A DNA stretch of 45,819 nucleotides, from NCBI GenBank assembly GCA_947311535.1, contig CAMZLP010000112.1, positions 1-45,819 of the forward strand. The letters run 5' to 3'. Numbering within the stretch: position 1 is the stretch's first letter; every line of letters starts with the position of its first letter. The position numbers were made by a program, and so were the translations under genes. Shown here in pieces: positions 7,193 to 15,513 of this stretch. Source of the stretch: an uncultured Deinococcota bacterium. GTDB lineage: Bacteria; Deinococcota; Deinococci; Deinococcales; Trueperaceae. The notes beneath the pieces were generated by a model that had not been told where the DNA came from, made no database searches, and was given only the letters and a program-made list of their open reading frames with translations.

Positions 7193-7633
7193 ATGTTTAT
7201 TATAGCATCAAATCAAGAAATCCTCAAGCTTTTGCAAGAAAATACTAGTATTGCAGTACTAGGTTCACATGAGAATAAAGAAAAAGCAGCTTGCTATGTT
7301 CCAAGCTATTTAAAAGAAAATGATTATAAGATTTATCCAGTCAACCCTAAATATGTAGCTGATAAGTTAGAATTATTTGGGCAAAAAGTTGTTGCAAATT
7401 TAACTGATTTAGAACAAAAAATTGATATCGTAAATATTTTTCGTAAATCCGAAGATTTAGAAGCCCCTCTTGAAGATATTTTGGCAATGAAGCATCTGCC
7501 AAAACTAGTGTGGTTGCAATTAGGCATAAAAAATAATGAAATTGCCAAACGTTTATCTGAGCAAGGAATTGATGTCGTGCAAGATAAGTGCATGCTGGCC
7601 AAGCACAAACGTTTAATTGCTAAAACATCATGA
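7193..7633 (+). CDS. CoA-binding domain protein (YccU-like)
   Basis: The protein is 146 residues and consists of a single CoA_binding_2 Rossmann domain. It has 'SIAVLGSHENKEKAACYVPSYLKENDYKIYPVNP', a mid block 'KIDIVNIFRKSED', and 'PKLVWLQLGIKNNEIAKRLSEQGIDVVQDKCMLAKHKRL' at the end, the typical C-terminus of the YccU/YneT group. These proteins resemble the nucleotide-binding part of succinyl-CoA synthetase; their physiological role is not settled. Its stop overlaps the start of mqnD by four bases (ATGA), so the two are translationally coupled, though no direct link to menaquinone synthesis is known to me. Confidence 0.85.
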   Translation: MFIIASNQEILKLLQENTSIAVLGSHENKEKAACYVPSYLKENDYKIYPVNPKYVADKLELFGQKVVANLTDLEQKIDIVNIFRKSEDLEAPLEDILAMKHLPKLVWLQLGIKNNEIAKRLSEQGIDVVQDKCMLAKHKRLIAKTS

Positions 7634-8451
7634 ATCTTTCTTTAGGCTATTCACCATGTCCAAATGATAGTTTTATTTTTTATGCGCTTGCCAATCAAAA
7701 AATTGCAAAAAATATCAATTGGGATATTAGGCTTTTAGATGTTGAAGCTTTAAATCAGTTAGCTAAGATGAGTGTTTTAGACTTGAGTAAAATTAGCTAT
7801 CATGCCTATGGCCATTTTGCCAAAGAGTACATAATGCTTAGTGCTGGTGGTGCTCTTGGTAAAGGGGTTGGGCCTTTAATTGTTAGTAAAGATAATTTAA
7901 CAGATTTAAATAATAAAGTTATTGCCATACCTGGTGAACTAACTACTGCTAATTTGTTACTTAAATTATCACAAAATAAAAATATTAAAACTATAGAACT
8001 ACGCTATGACAAAATAATGCCAGCGGTAGCTGCTGGGCAAGTAGATGCAGGTTTAATTATCCATGAGTCTCGATTTACTTTTGCTAATTATGGCTTAAAA
8101 CAATACTTGGATTTAGGTGATTGGTGGGAAAAGGAAACTGGTCATCTGCTACCCCTAGGTGGCATAATGGCTAAGCGCAGTTTAGGAACTAAGGTTTTAA
8201 GAGAAATAAATACTGCCCTAAAAGATAGCATTGCTTATGCTTATCAAAATCGCCAAGAGGCCCAGCCTTATATAGCCAAACATGCTACCGAAATGAGCCA
8301 AGAGGTTATGCAAAAACATATTGATTTATATGTTAACGACTATTCTATTGACCTTGCCAAGGCAGGCAAGGCAGCGGTAATAGATATCTTTGCTCGAGCC
8401 CAATCACGTGGATTTATAGCTGAAATTAATGAACCATTGTTCTTAGACTAA
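7630..8451 (+). CDS. mqnD: 1,4-dihydroxy-6-naphthoate synthase (MqnD)
   Basis: MqnD converts cyclic dehypoxanthinylfutalosine to 1,4-dihydroxy-6-naphthoate in the futalosine pathway of menaquinone synthesis. The 273-residue protein opens with the hallmark 'LGYSPCPNDSFIFYAL'. It continues with 'ISYHAYGHFAKEYIMLSAGGALGKGVGPLIVSK', 'IAIPGELTTANLLLKL' and 'VDAGLIIHESRFTFANYGLKQYLDLGDWWEKETGHLLPLGGI', all family blocks of this periplasmic-binding-protein-like fold. The other mqn genes are not in the window. The route is used by Thermus, Deinococcus and several other phyla. Confidence 0.93.
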   Translation: MNLSLGYSPCPNDSFIFYALANQKIAKNINWDIRLLDVEALNQLAKMSVLDLSKISYHAYGHFAKEYIMLSAGGALGKGVGPLIVSKDNLTDLNNKVIAIPGELTTANLLLKLSQNKNIKTIELRYDKIMPAVAAGQVDAGLIIHESRFTFANYGLKQYLDLGDWWEKETGHLLPLGGIMAKRSLGTKVLREINTALKDSIAYAYQNRQEAQPYIAKHATEMSQEVMQKHIDLYVNDYSIDLAKAGKAAVIDIFARAQSRGFIAEINEPLFLD

Positions 8452-8477
8452 TTACACTTAAAGGCCTAAAAACAGGT

Positions 8478-8483
8478 TAAGCT
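8478..8483 (+). promoter_or_regulatory. -10 box TAAGCT for the Rrf2-cysteine desulfurase operon, leaderless
   Basis: TAAGCT ends 7 bp before the ATG at 8491; there is no Shine-Dalgarno. Confidence 0.5.
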
Positions 8484-8490
8484 AAAGCAA

Positions 8491-8934
8491 ATGTGGATAT
8501 CGACTCGAGCACAATATGGTATGAGAGCACTTGTAGAAATTGCCCGCAATGGCGACAAACCCCTTAGCCTAAAAGTTGTCTCAGAAAGACAGAAAATTAG
8601 CTATGACTATTTAGAGCAGTTAATTGCTGTTTTAAGGAAAAATGGCTATCTTATCTCTACCCGCGGTGCTTATGGTGGCTACCGAGTGAGCAAACCTTTA
8701 AATGAAATCACTTCTTTAGAAATTGTTGAATTATTAGAAGGCGGTCTCTCGCCTGTTGATTGCATAGAAAACGGGCAATCTTGCTATTTTAGCGGCAATT
8801 GCTCCACTGAACCACTTTGGCAAGAGATTGATATTGCTGTTAGGAAAGTTTTATCTTCTACCACTTTGGCAGATTTAGTTGCTAAAAAAGAACTAATTGA
8901 AATTGAACAATTACCCAAACAATTTACAAATTAA
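8491..8934 (+). CDS. Rrf2-family [Fe-S] cluster-sensing regulator (IscR-like)
   Basis: This 147-residue protein has a winged helix-turn-helix, 'TRAQYGMRALVEIARN' then 'ISYDYLEQLIAVLRKNGYLISTRGAYGGYRVSKP', followed by three cysteines at about 91, 98 and 104 ('CIENGQSCYFSGNC'). That spacing matches the [2Fe-2S] ligands of IscR. IscR-type proteins sense Fe-S status and control Fe-S assembly genes. The cysteine desulfurase ATG follows the stop codon directly, with no spacer, so the pair forms an operon in which the regulator probably controls its partner. A CTCGAG core lies in codons 5-7. Confidence 0.9.
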   Translation: MWISTRAQYGMRALVEIARNGDKPLSLKVVSERQKISYDYLEQLIAVLRKNGYLISTRGAYGGYRVSKPLNEITSLEIVELLEGGLSPVDCIENGQSCYFSGNCSTEPLWQEIDIAVRKVLSSTTLADLVAKKELIEIEQLPKQFTN

Positions 8935-10071
8935 ATGCCAATCTACTTAGACTACGCAGCTACTACCCCCATTGACCCAGATGTCTTTGAGGCTATGTTG
9001 CCATTTTTAAAAGATGATTTTGCTAACCCTGCCAGCTTGCACCAAATGGGTCAAAAAAGCCGTAAAGCTGTAGAGAACGCTCGGGAGCAAGTTGCTAATG
9101 CTATTGGGGCAAATAGTAAAGAGATTATTTTTAATGCTGGAGCTACTGAAAGTATTAATCATGTTTTACAATCTATCGCCCATAAATATCCTAATAAAAA
9201 GATTATTAGCAGTCAGCTCGAGCATGCCGCTACAATATCTACTCTAAATTCATTGGCAGCAAATGGTCATGAAGTTGTGTTTTTAAGCCCTGACCAAAAT
9301 GCTGCAATTAGCCCCGAGGCTCTGTTAAAAGAAATTGATAACAATACAGCCTTAGTTAGCCTAATGCTTGTTAATAATGAAACCGGAGCAATAACAGATA
9401 TTGCTAAAATTTCAGAAATTGCTAAAAGTTTTGGTGCTTTAGTATTTTCTGATGCAGTGCAAGCCTTTGGGCTGCAAGACTTAAATGTAAATAAGCTCGG
9501 AGTTGACTTTTTAGCACTATCGGGGCATAAGATTTATGGACCAAAGGGTGTTGGGGTTTTATATATTAGAGACGGCTTAGAAATTGACTCTTTTGTTAAA
9601 GGTGGCAAGCAAGAACGGGGTTTGCGTGCCGGAACCCTTAATACAGCTGCAATTGTGGCTATGGGTAAAGCTAGTGAATTAGCCACAAAAGATTTAGAAA
9701 TAAATTACAAGCATCTTAGTAAAATACAAAAACAATTTGAAAAAGAATTATTAGAAAATATTTTAGATATTGAAATTAATGCTCTTAATACTGAGCGCAG
9801 CCCCAAGCAAACTAATATTTGGGTTAAAGGTATTGATGGCGAGGCTTTATTATTTACGCTAGATTTATTAGGGGTTTATGCTAGTGCTGGCTCGGCTTGC
9901 TCGGCGGGTAGCCTCGAGCCCAGCCATGTTTTAACTGCTATGGGCTTGTCCAAAGACCAAGCTAAAGCTAGTATTAGGTTTTCTTTTGGAAAATATACTT
10001 TTGACAAAGAAACCCATAAAGCCGCATTATTATTTAAAGAAGCAGTTGAAAGATGTCGCAAATTTGCATAA
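8935..10071 (+). CDS. iscS: Cysteine desulfurase, class I (IscS/NifS type)
   Basis: The enzyme removes sulfur from cysteine with PLP to supply Fe-S clusters and tRNA thiolation. It is 378 residues long. It shows 'IYLDYAATTPID' at the start, 'NNETGAITDI', the PLP lysine in 'SGHKIYGPKG' (about K199), and the catalytic cysteine in 'SAGSACSAGS' (about C322) on a long class I loop followed by 'SHVLTAMGLS' and 'ASIRFSFG'. The final 55 residues are complete. The start is placed at the ATG immediately after the Rrf2 stop. I use the symbol in the family sense; nifS is an alternative. No iscU or iscA follows, unlike the standard isc operon. Confidence 0.93.
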   Translation: MPIYLDYAATTPIDPDVFEAMLPFLKDDFANPASLHQMGQKSRKAVENAREQVANAIGANSKEIIFNAGATESINHVLQSIAHKYPNKKIISSQLEHAATISTLNSLAANGHEVVFLSPDQNAAISPEALLKEIDNNTALVSLMLVNNETGAITDIAKISEIAKSFGALVFSDAVQAFGLQDLNVNKLGVDFLALSGHKIYGPKGVGVLYIRDGLEIDSFVKGGKQERGLRAGTLNTAAIVAMGKASELATKDLEINYKHLSKIQKQFEKELLENILDIEINALNTERSPKQTNIWVKGIDGEALLFTLDLLGVYASAGSACSAGSLEPSHVLTAMGLSKDQAKASIRFSFGKYTFDKETHKAALLFKEAVERCRKFA

Positions 10072-10138
10072 GATAAATAACTTAGTTTTAACTAAGAAAA
10101 GCCACCGTAATATCTTTAAGATATGTTATTCTAGAACA

Positions 10139-10171
10139 ATGATTGCGAAAGGTAATAAATGGAAACAGTAG
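10139..10171 (+). CDS. Possible 10-residue leader peptide overlapping the moxR start
   Basis: ATG at 10139 opens the peptide MIAKGNKWKQ, ending in TAG at 10169-10171, 10 bases inside moxR. A -10-like TATTCT (10127-10132) ends six bases before this ATG, the same geometry as the leaderless genes here. The moxR Shine-Dalgarno AAAGG lies inside the peptide frame, so its translation could affect moxR. It may be chance. Confidence 0.25.
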   Translation: MIAKGNKWKQ

Positions 10172-11106
10172 ATTTTAGTAGCTTTGCCATTAAATTTAAA
10201 AAACTCAAAGATACTATAAGGCAAGTAATTTTAGGACAAGATGAGGTTGTTGAGGACTTATTGATTGCAGCTTTGGCACAAGGCCATGTTTTGCTAGAGG
10301 GCGCTCCTGGATTGGGTAAAACTCGCTTAGTGCGGGCACTTTCAGAAAGCTGTGAACTAAGTTTTGGTAGAATTCAATTCACACCAGATTTAATGCCTGC
10401 TGATGTCACTGGTACGCAAGTCTTAGTAGAAGATAAGGGAAGTACTCGCTTTGAATTTCAAAAGGGGCCGATTTTTAATCAAATTGTATTAGCTGATGAA
10501 ATTAATAGAGCAACTCCAAAAACCCAATCTGCCCTTTTAGAAGCAATGCAAGAAAGATCGGTAACTGCTTCTGGCAAACACTATGATTTAGAGCAGCCTT
10601 TTATGGTTTTAGCAACTCAAAACCCAATTGAGATGGAAGGTACTTACCCTCTTCCTGAAGCTCAGTTAGATAGATTTTTATTCAAAATCAACATTAATAG
10701 GCCAGATAAAGAGACTTTAAAACGAATCTTATTAACTACAACAGGTAGTAAAGATACTGTTATAAGCCCGGTATTTAAGCGTGATGAGATGCTAGAATTA
10801 CAAAAAATGCTTAGAGCAGTACCTATTGCTGAACGTGGCGTTGATTATATTGTTAACGTTGTTGATGCTAGCCATGACCACCCAATGGTTCGTTTAGGAG
10901 CTAGCCCACGTGGAGCCCAGGCTATTGCGCTTGCTGCTAAAGGTTATGCCTTAGCTAATGGGCGACCTAATGTAGAGTTAGAAGATATAAAACGTGCAAC
11001 TTTACCAGCTCTTAGGCACAGAATATTACTAAGCTTTGAAGCTGAAGTAGAAGCAATTGACCCTGATCAAATCATCAACGAAATATTAAACGAATTAGAA
11101 CTCTAA
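10159..11106 (+). CDS. MoxR-family AAA+ ATPase
   Basis: The 315-residue ATPase has Walker A 'LLEGAPGLGKTRLVRAL' (about 45-61), Walker B with its neighbouring helix 'IVLADEINRATPKTQSALLEAMQE', sensor 1 'FMVLATQNPIEMEGTYPLPEAQLDRF', and the C-terminal lid with 'GASPRGAQAIALAAKGYAL'. MoxR proteins work as chaperone-like ATPases, usually together with a von Willebrand factor A protein. Here the next gene is a DUF58/vWA protein, the standard partner. AAAGG stands six bases before the ATG, and a possible 10-codon leader peptide overlaps the start. Confidence 0.95.
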   Translation: METVDFSSFAIKFKKLKDTIRQVILGQDEVVEDLLIAALAQGHVLLEGAPGLGKTRLVRALSESCELSFGRIQFTPDLMPADVTGTQVLVEDKGSTRFEFQKGPIFNQIVLADEINRATPKTQSALLEAMQERSVTASGKHYDLEQPFMVLATQNPIEMEGTYPLPEAQLDRFLFKININRPDKETLKRILLTTTGSKDTVISPVFKRDEMLELQKMLRAVPIAERGVDYIVNVVDASHDHPMVRLGASPRGAQAIALAAKGYALANGRPNVELEDIKRATLPALRHRILLSFEAEVEAIDPDQIINEILNELEL

Positions 11107-11236
11107 AAACTATGGGGAATTATAAAGAGAGGAACTTAGGGATTACAAATTGGGGAGAGTTTTACCTTTTGCCTTCAAATATTCTTGCCATAGGTCAAAA
11201 AGCACTTTCTTTAGTATTTCCTAGAGAGATAGTTAA

Positions 11237-12103
11237 ATGATTAGCCCAAGAATGCGATTAGTTTTGGATAGATATACTCTTGCTTCTAAAGCTTTAAGCC
11301 GCCATAGTGGCGAAAGAATGGCTACTGAAGCCGGCCAAAGTGTAGAATTTCATGATTTTAGGCCTTATCAGAAGGGTGACGAGCTTAGATATGTAGATTG
11401 GAAAGTCTATGCGAGAACTGGCAAAATCTATACTAGGCTTTACCAAGCAGAGCGTAATATTGCTCTTTATCTTGTTTTGGATACTAGCCCAAGTATGTCC
11501 ATAGGTCATAAGGCCAAATTTGCTACGATTGTCGCAAATATGATTAGCTATGTTGCCCAAAAAGATAGCTTATGCCAAGTCTTTTTATTTAATGGTGATT
11601 TTAGCCAAGCCGCCCACGGACGCAATAAAGTTTCTGATACTTGGTCATTTATTGATGCTGCCCCAGCTGTATCTGCGGAACCTAGCCCAGTAGCTGCCAT
11701 TAAAAATTTTGCTTTAAATTCCAAATTTGGCTCTGGTTCTGGCTTGGCTCTAATTATTTCTGACCTTTTTGACGAAGCATCATTGCGACCTGCCCTAAGC
11801 GCTTTACGAGCTAGGGGCTTAGATGCTAGTTTTTTACAAATAATGGCCGAAGAAGACATTCATCCTGAAGAGGATAGGCTCGAGCTTATAGACATAGAAA
11901 CAAATAATAGCTTGAGAGTTAGTGTTGACGAAGTCAGAGCTTATAAGCAAGCTGTTCATAAATTTTTAGCTAGAACACGTTCTAGTATTATGCAGGCAAA
12001 ATTTAAACATTTGCTACTTATCTCGGTTGATAGTGATGACAATCTGCTCGAGCAAAAAGCATTTTATGAATTGATAAAAGCATCTATATTAGTTAAACGC
12101 TAA
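11237..12103 (+). CDS. DUF58 / von Willebrand factor A domain protein, MoxR partner
   Basis: The protein is 288 residues with no membrane segment. It has the DUF58 signature 'FHDFRPYQKGDELRYVDWKVYARTGKIYTRLYQAERN', followed directly by a vWA metal site 'LYLVLDTSPSMS' (DxSxS form). The remainder follows the vWA fold: 'ALIISDLFDEASLRPALSALRARGLDASFLQIMAEEDI'. MoxR-DUF58 pairs are thought to mature or regulate protein complexes, often at the envelope; the target here is unknown. It is 130 bp after moxR with only a weak GAGAGA site. Two GCTCGAGC copies lie in the last third (11878, 12046). Confidence 0.9.
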   Translation: MISPRMRLVLDRYTLASKALSRHSGERMATEAGQSVEFHDFRPYQKGDELRYVDWKVYARTGKIYTRLYQAERNIALYLVLDTSPSMSIGHKAKFATIVANMISYVAQKDSLCQVFLFNGDFSQAAHGRNKVSDTWSFIDAAPAVSAEPSPVAAIKNFALNSKFGSGSGLALIISDLFDEASLRPALSALRARGLDASFLQIMAEEDIHPEEDRLELIDIETNNSLRVSVDEVRAYKQAVHKFLARTRSSIMQAKFKHLLLISVDSDDNLLEQKAFYELIKASILVKR

Positions 12104-12112
12104 ACTAGTTTT

Positions 12113-12565
12113 TTAAGTAGATTCTTCTTTACTTAGTTCCTCATTAGTAGCTGACACGCCCTCTTCGTTTACTTCATTATCTGCATCTTCAGCAAATAAA
12201 TCTGGCTCAGGTTCTTCGGTTTTTTGTTTTACCCCAATATACTCTAATAGAACTGGTTGAGACTCCACATTTTCCAAACGCTTGTGCAGCTCTTCTTCAC
12301 CAACAAGCTTATAAGCACCTTTTTCTAAATGGTCATAAACATTTTTATAACTACTAGTCAATTGATTCACCATTGCTGCAGTTTCTACAAAATGATCACT
12401 CACTTCAGTTCGATAATTTGCAAATTCTTCTTCTAAAGCGATTAATTTTTCTTGCTCTTCTTTATTATCTTTTTTAAACATTGCAGACACTAAAAAACCA
12501 ATCAAAACTCCAACAACTAGGCTAATCAACGCAGTAATAAATATCATCAACCAATTTACATCCAT
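12113..12565 (-). CDS. ZapG/YhcB-like DUF1043 inner-membrane protein
   Basis: This 150-residue protein has one N-terminal membrane helix (about 6-28, 'MIFITALISLVVGVLIGFLV'), then a charged coiled coil. The block 'EEEFANYRTEVSDHFVETAAMVNQLTSSYKNVYDHLEKGAYKLV' closely follows the DUF1043 signature of E. coli YhcB (ZapG), which links division, cell width and envelope synthesis. The C-terminal third is acidic and disordered, as in the family. The start is set at the ATG at 12563-12565 behind GAGGAGA; an upstream ATG extension to 12601 lacks this. It is convergent with DUF58 and divergent from the unknown gene at 12639. Confidence 0.7.
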   Translation of the reverse strand: MDVNWLMIFITALISLVVGVLIGFLVSAMFKKDNKEEQEKLIALEEEFANYRTEVSDHFVETAAMVNQLTSSYKNVYDHLEKGAYKLVGEEELHKRLENVESQPVLLEYIGVKQKTEEPEPDLFAEDADNEVNEEGVSATNEELSKEEST

Positions 12566-12622
12566 TTTGTCTCCTCTAGCCCCCAATAGGCAGCATATCA
12601 ATTATATATTAACAAAATGTCT

Positions 12623-12628
12623 TAAACT
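12623..12628 (+). promoter_or_regulatory. -10 box TAAACT before the unknown gene at 12639
   Basis: TAAACT ends 10 bp before ATG 12639, and no Shine-Dalgarno is present. It supports 12639 as the start over upstream ATG 12567. Confidence 0.4.
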
Positions 12629-12638
12629 GGACTTGTAT

Positions 12639-13259
12639 ATGCATATTTACAAAAGAGTTTTCTTACAAGAAATAGAAGCTAGCCTGATAGCTACTAGCTA
12701 TTCCAAGGGCTGCTTACGGCGAGCTAGCTCCATAGAAAGATTGCTAGCTAACAGTTTGGCTAGCTTAGATAAAGATTTTCAAACTAATGCCATAAATCTT
12801 TTGATACTTAGTAAAAATGACTGGCAAAAAATGTTTAGTTATCGTTATGGTTTAGCAACTCTAAAAACAAATAAGAATACCGTTTCTATATTGGCTCCTG
12901 TGCAATACCCCCATCAACTCTTACATAGTTTTGATGGCTTACTATTATTAGTCAGAGAATACGGCTTAAAGCCAAGTGCTGAGTTGCACGAATATTTGGA
13001 TTTATTAATTTTGTTAGAATTCATTAGAGCTGTGCTTATTACAAATAATCAAAAAGATAACTTAGAAATCCAAGCTAGTGGGCTATTTTGGCAACTGTCA
13101 TCTGATTTAGATTTATCTGAACTTGCCGATAGAATCTATAACTGGGTTAGAATATTTAATAGTATTTTTGAAAAAAAATTAATAAAGTGTAATCGCAACA
13201 AATTAGCAATCAAAAATAAATTGGCTTTGTATTCATTTTATCTATCTGAAGCAAAATAA
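12639..13259 (+). CDS. Unrecognised alpha-helical protein, faintly RecO-like
   Basis: The protein is about 206 residues from ATG 12639, rich in Leu, Lys and Asn, with no signal peptide or membrane helix. The N-terminal 'YKRVFLQEIEASLIATSYSKGCLRRASSIERLLA' could be a small beta domain. The middle 'YPHQLLHSFDGLLLLVREYGLKPSAELHEYLDLLILLEF' and the C-terminus are helical. The overall layout (small beta region, then helices counting cell-wide Leu repeats) faintly resembles RecO, but I see no zinc cysteines and would not name it. Codon use is like its neighbours. It is separated from the convergent cyclase gene by 93 bp. Confidence 0.55.
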   Translation: MHIYKRVFLQEIEASLIATSYSKGCLRRASSIERLLANSLASLDKDFQTNAINLLILSKNDWQKMFSYRYGLATLKTNKNTVSILAPVQYPHQLLHSFDGLLLLVREYGLKPSAELHEYLDLLILLEFIRAVLITNNQKDNLEIQASGLFWQLSSDLDLSELADRIYNWVRIFNSIFEKKLIKCNRNKLAIKNKLALYSFYLSEAK

Positions 13260-13328
13260 TACCAAAGTCAAGCAAGATTTTAATTTTTTATCAATATTAA
13301 TGAGTAAAAAGGAGATGCCAAAACATTA

Positions 13329-13354
13329 AAATCAGAACATTTTCACTCTGATTT
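13329..13354 (-). terminator. Possible intrinsic terminator of the cyclase gene
   Basis: On the minus strand AAATCAGA and TCTGATTT form an 8-bp stem with a 10-nt loop, followed by TTAATGTTTT. The stem overlaps the cyclase stop codon. Confidence 0.5.
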
Positions 13355-15449
13355 AACGAGGACTTGGGTTTTTCAAACTCTGGCTAATTTCTAGATATTG
13401 AAACCCTAGCTGTGTTTTAGTTTCACCTTCACAGCGATCTATCAATTCTTTAGCTTTAACTAAGATAGTCGTAGCGAGTTCAAATTCTGAGAATTCCATA
13501 GCGCTTTGAGCATATTTCAAACTAGCTAAGGCTAGTAGTCTTGGGGCAAGTTCGAGCCCAAGCACAATATCAAAATACTTACTTGAGTCTTCAATATTTT
13601 TGTTTTTGGCATTGGTTTCGGCGAGTCTTAACAAATGAGGATAAGCAGCCTCATGGAAATTGCCCTTGATAAAATGCTTGGCAATCTCCTTGGGCATTTG
13701 GCTGGCATATGTTTCTAACCAGCTAGCAATTTTTAAATGTATACGCGAGCGTTCACTGTTTGGAATTGTTTTTAATACAGCTTGATGAATTAATTTGCTT
13801 TGGAATTTGTATTGAGTTTCGTAAGCTATGCTCGAGCTTTCATCAACAATCAAAATTTTATCAGCTAAAATCTCGGTTAAAAATTTAACCTTAGTTTCAC
13901 CAACTAGCTCAGTTATCAGGCTTTTCCACGAAATAAAACCAATAAGAGCACAGTAGCCTAAAACCTGCTTGGCTATTGGAGATAATTTATCAAAACGTGC
14001 TTGTAACAGTGAGCCTAAAGAACTACTAAAATTACTATCTTGCAAGCTTAAACTTCTACCCAATTCAAGAATATTAGCAGGGACTCTACCCACCTGCGAA
14101 ACAAGGGCTTGACTAGCCACTTTGAGCTTAGGATCTGCGATTTGGTTTATTAATTCTAAGGCTTGGTTTTGCTCGAGCCTCTCCAAGTTTAATATATTAT
14201 CTGCTTCGGTATATCTTTTTCTATTAGTACGTATTATAAAAATTGAAGCGTCTAAATCATTTAAAAGTTCTAAAAATATACCTAGCCTCGAGCCTCTGGA
14301 ACTGTGCTCCACAATAATTACTAAGGTTTTTTGTTCTATAACTGTAATTGCATATAAAAGGTCACGCCATGCTAAAAAACTCCTCTCTATTTTCCTACGC
14401 TCGAGCCTTTGCCAATTAGGCTTGGTTTTAAATCCTAGACTCTCAAGAATATATTTTTGCCAGCGTTCTTCGTCTTGCAAACAAGTTCTTAAATATTTGC
14501 CAATTTTTACTTCAAAATCAGTATCATTATTAACTTTCTCAAGTAATATTTGCTTAGCAAATTGCCGCCATATTCCCTCAATATTTAAAAATAGTTCTTC
14601 AATCTTTACAATGGTTACATTCTTATCAATGATTCTCTTACAAAATTCATCAGCTAATCTAGTCTTACCTATGCCAGCTTCACCTGTTAGCCAAAGTGTT
14701 TCAGATTTACTATGTTTTTCTACCTTAGCAAAAATATTATCAAGAATTCCAAGCTCTAAATCTCGACCAATAAATTTTATATTTTGATATGGGTCCTTAG
14801 CTTCTGCAGATTTAAGAGAGATTAACTTATATAATTTATCTATATCTGGATAGCTTTTTAAAGATATATTCTCCAATTCTTCATAATATAATTTATGAGC
14901 AGTTTCAGCGTAGGTCACAGGCCCTACCCATACTTCACCTGGCAAAGCAGCTGCTTCTATTCTAGATGCCAAATTAACAGCACTACCCATAACTGTATAT
15001 TCTTGTACTCTACCAGAGCCAATAGAACCAGCTATCACCGTACCAGTGTTAACACCAGCCCGACCCTTAAGATCAATTTCCCTGCTATCTCCAATAGCTT
15101 CTATTTTACGCAGGCTTTTAAAACTAGCTTTCACAGCCCTGTAAGCATCATCAGGATGAGAATGCGGTGCTCCAAACAATGCTATTAGCCCGTCTCCGGT
15201 AAATGCATCAACATAGCCATCATAGTCTTCAATAATATTTGCGACAACAGTCAATACTTCATCGGCTAAGTCACGCAAATCTTCGGCTGCAAAGCCATGT
15301 GTGAGTGTGCTAAAACCACTTAAATCAATAAAAACAATGCTTACTTTACGTCTTTCACGCCTGAGCTCAGTAGCTTCTAAAGGTAGACCACAGTTTCCAC
15401 AAAAGTTCATGCCTTTTGGATTAATAGTAGAGCATTCTTTACAGCGCAT
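13353..15449 (-). CDS. Zinc-ribbon, class III nucleotide cyclase and AAA-type ATPase signalling protein
   Basis: The protein is 698 residues. An N-terminal zinc ribbon has C3, C6, C17 and C20. A class III adenylate/guanylate cyclase domain (about 36-200) has metal aspartates in 'VFIDLSGFSTL' (D42) and 'AFTGDGLIALFGAPH' (D86), and the transition-state pair in 'GSAVNLASRIEAA'. Next comes a STAND/AAA-like ATPase with Walker A 'LTGEAGIGKTRLADEF'. The Walker B position reads 'LVIIVEHSSRGSR', lacking the usual aspartate pair. The C-terminus has only about two helical repeats, while relatives often carry many TPRs, so the protein is short for its type. It probably makes cAMP under ATPase control. 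TATAAT lies 7 bp before the ATG. Confidence 0.88.
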   Translation of the reverse strand: MRCKECSTINPKGMNFCGNCGLPLEATELRRERRKVSIVFIDLSGFSTLTHGFAAEDLRDLADEVLTVVANIIEDYDGYVDAFTGDGLIALFGAPHSHPDDAYRAVKASFKSLRKIEAIGDSREIDLKGRAGVNTGTVIAGSIGSGRVQEYTVMGSAVNLASRIEAAALPGEVWVGPVTYAETAHKLYYEELENISLKSYPDIDKLYKLISLKSAEAKDPYQNIKFIGRDLELGILDNIFAKVEKHSKSETLWLTGEAGIGKTRLADEFCKRIIDKNVTIVKIEELFLNIEGIWRQFAKQILLEKVNNDTDFEVKIGKYLRTCLQDEERWQKYILESLGFKTKPNWQRLERRKIERSFLAWRDLLYAITVIEQKTLVIIVEHSSRGSRLGIFLELLNDLDASIFIIRTNRKRYTEADNILNLERLEQNQALELINQIADPKLKVASQALVSQVGRVPANILELGRSLSLQDSNFSSSLGSLLQARFDKLSPIAKQVLGYCALIGFISWKSLITELVGETKVKFLTEILADKILIVDESSSIAYETQYKFQSKLIHQAVLKTIPNSERSRIHLKIASWLETYASQMPKEIAKHFIKGNFHEAAYPHLLRLAETNAKNKNIEDSSKYFDIVLGLELAPRLLALASLKYAQSAMEFSEFELATTILVKAKELIDRCEGETKTQLGFQYLEISQSLKNPSPR

Positions 15450-15456
15450 TTTCTTG

Positions 15457-15462
15457 ATTATA
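15457..15462 (-). promoter_or_regulatory. -10 box TATAAT for the cyclase gene, leaderless
   Basis: On the minus strand TATAAT ends 7 bp before the ATG at 15447-15449, with no Shine-Dalgarno. It is one of the clearest leaderless promoters in the window. Confidence 0.6.
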
Positions 15463-15513
15463 ATATTTTAGTAAAAAATATGGAGTTAGTAATTACTCTT
15501 AATTATTTAAGCG

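Noticed and set aside
7193-8451. CoA-binding protein as a menaquinone enzyme
   Set aside because: It overlaps mqnD but belongs to the general YccU-type family, so the link is only genomic.
10081-10096. CTTAGTTTTAACTAAG as terminator of the cysteine desulfurase gene
   Set aside because: The stem is 7 bp with a 2-base loop and no T-run follows, so it is too weak to call.
12639-13259. Naming the unknown protein recO
   Set aside because: The similarity is only in general layout; no diagnostic residues can be shown.
14122-14787. A 221-codon open frame on the plus strand opposite the cyclase gene
   Set aside because: It is antisense to a clearly conserved protein, has low-complexity Ser/Leu-rich composition and no ribosome site. 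It reflects the mirrored codon bias.
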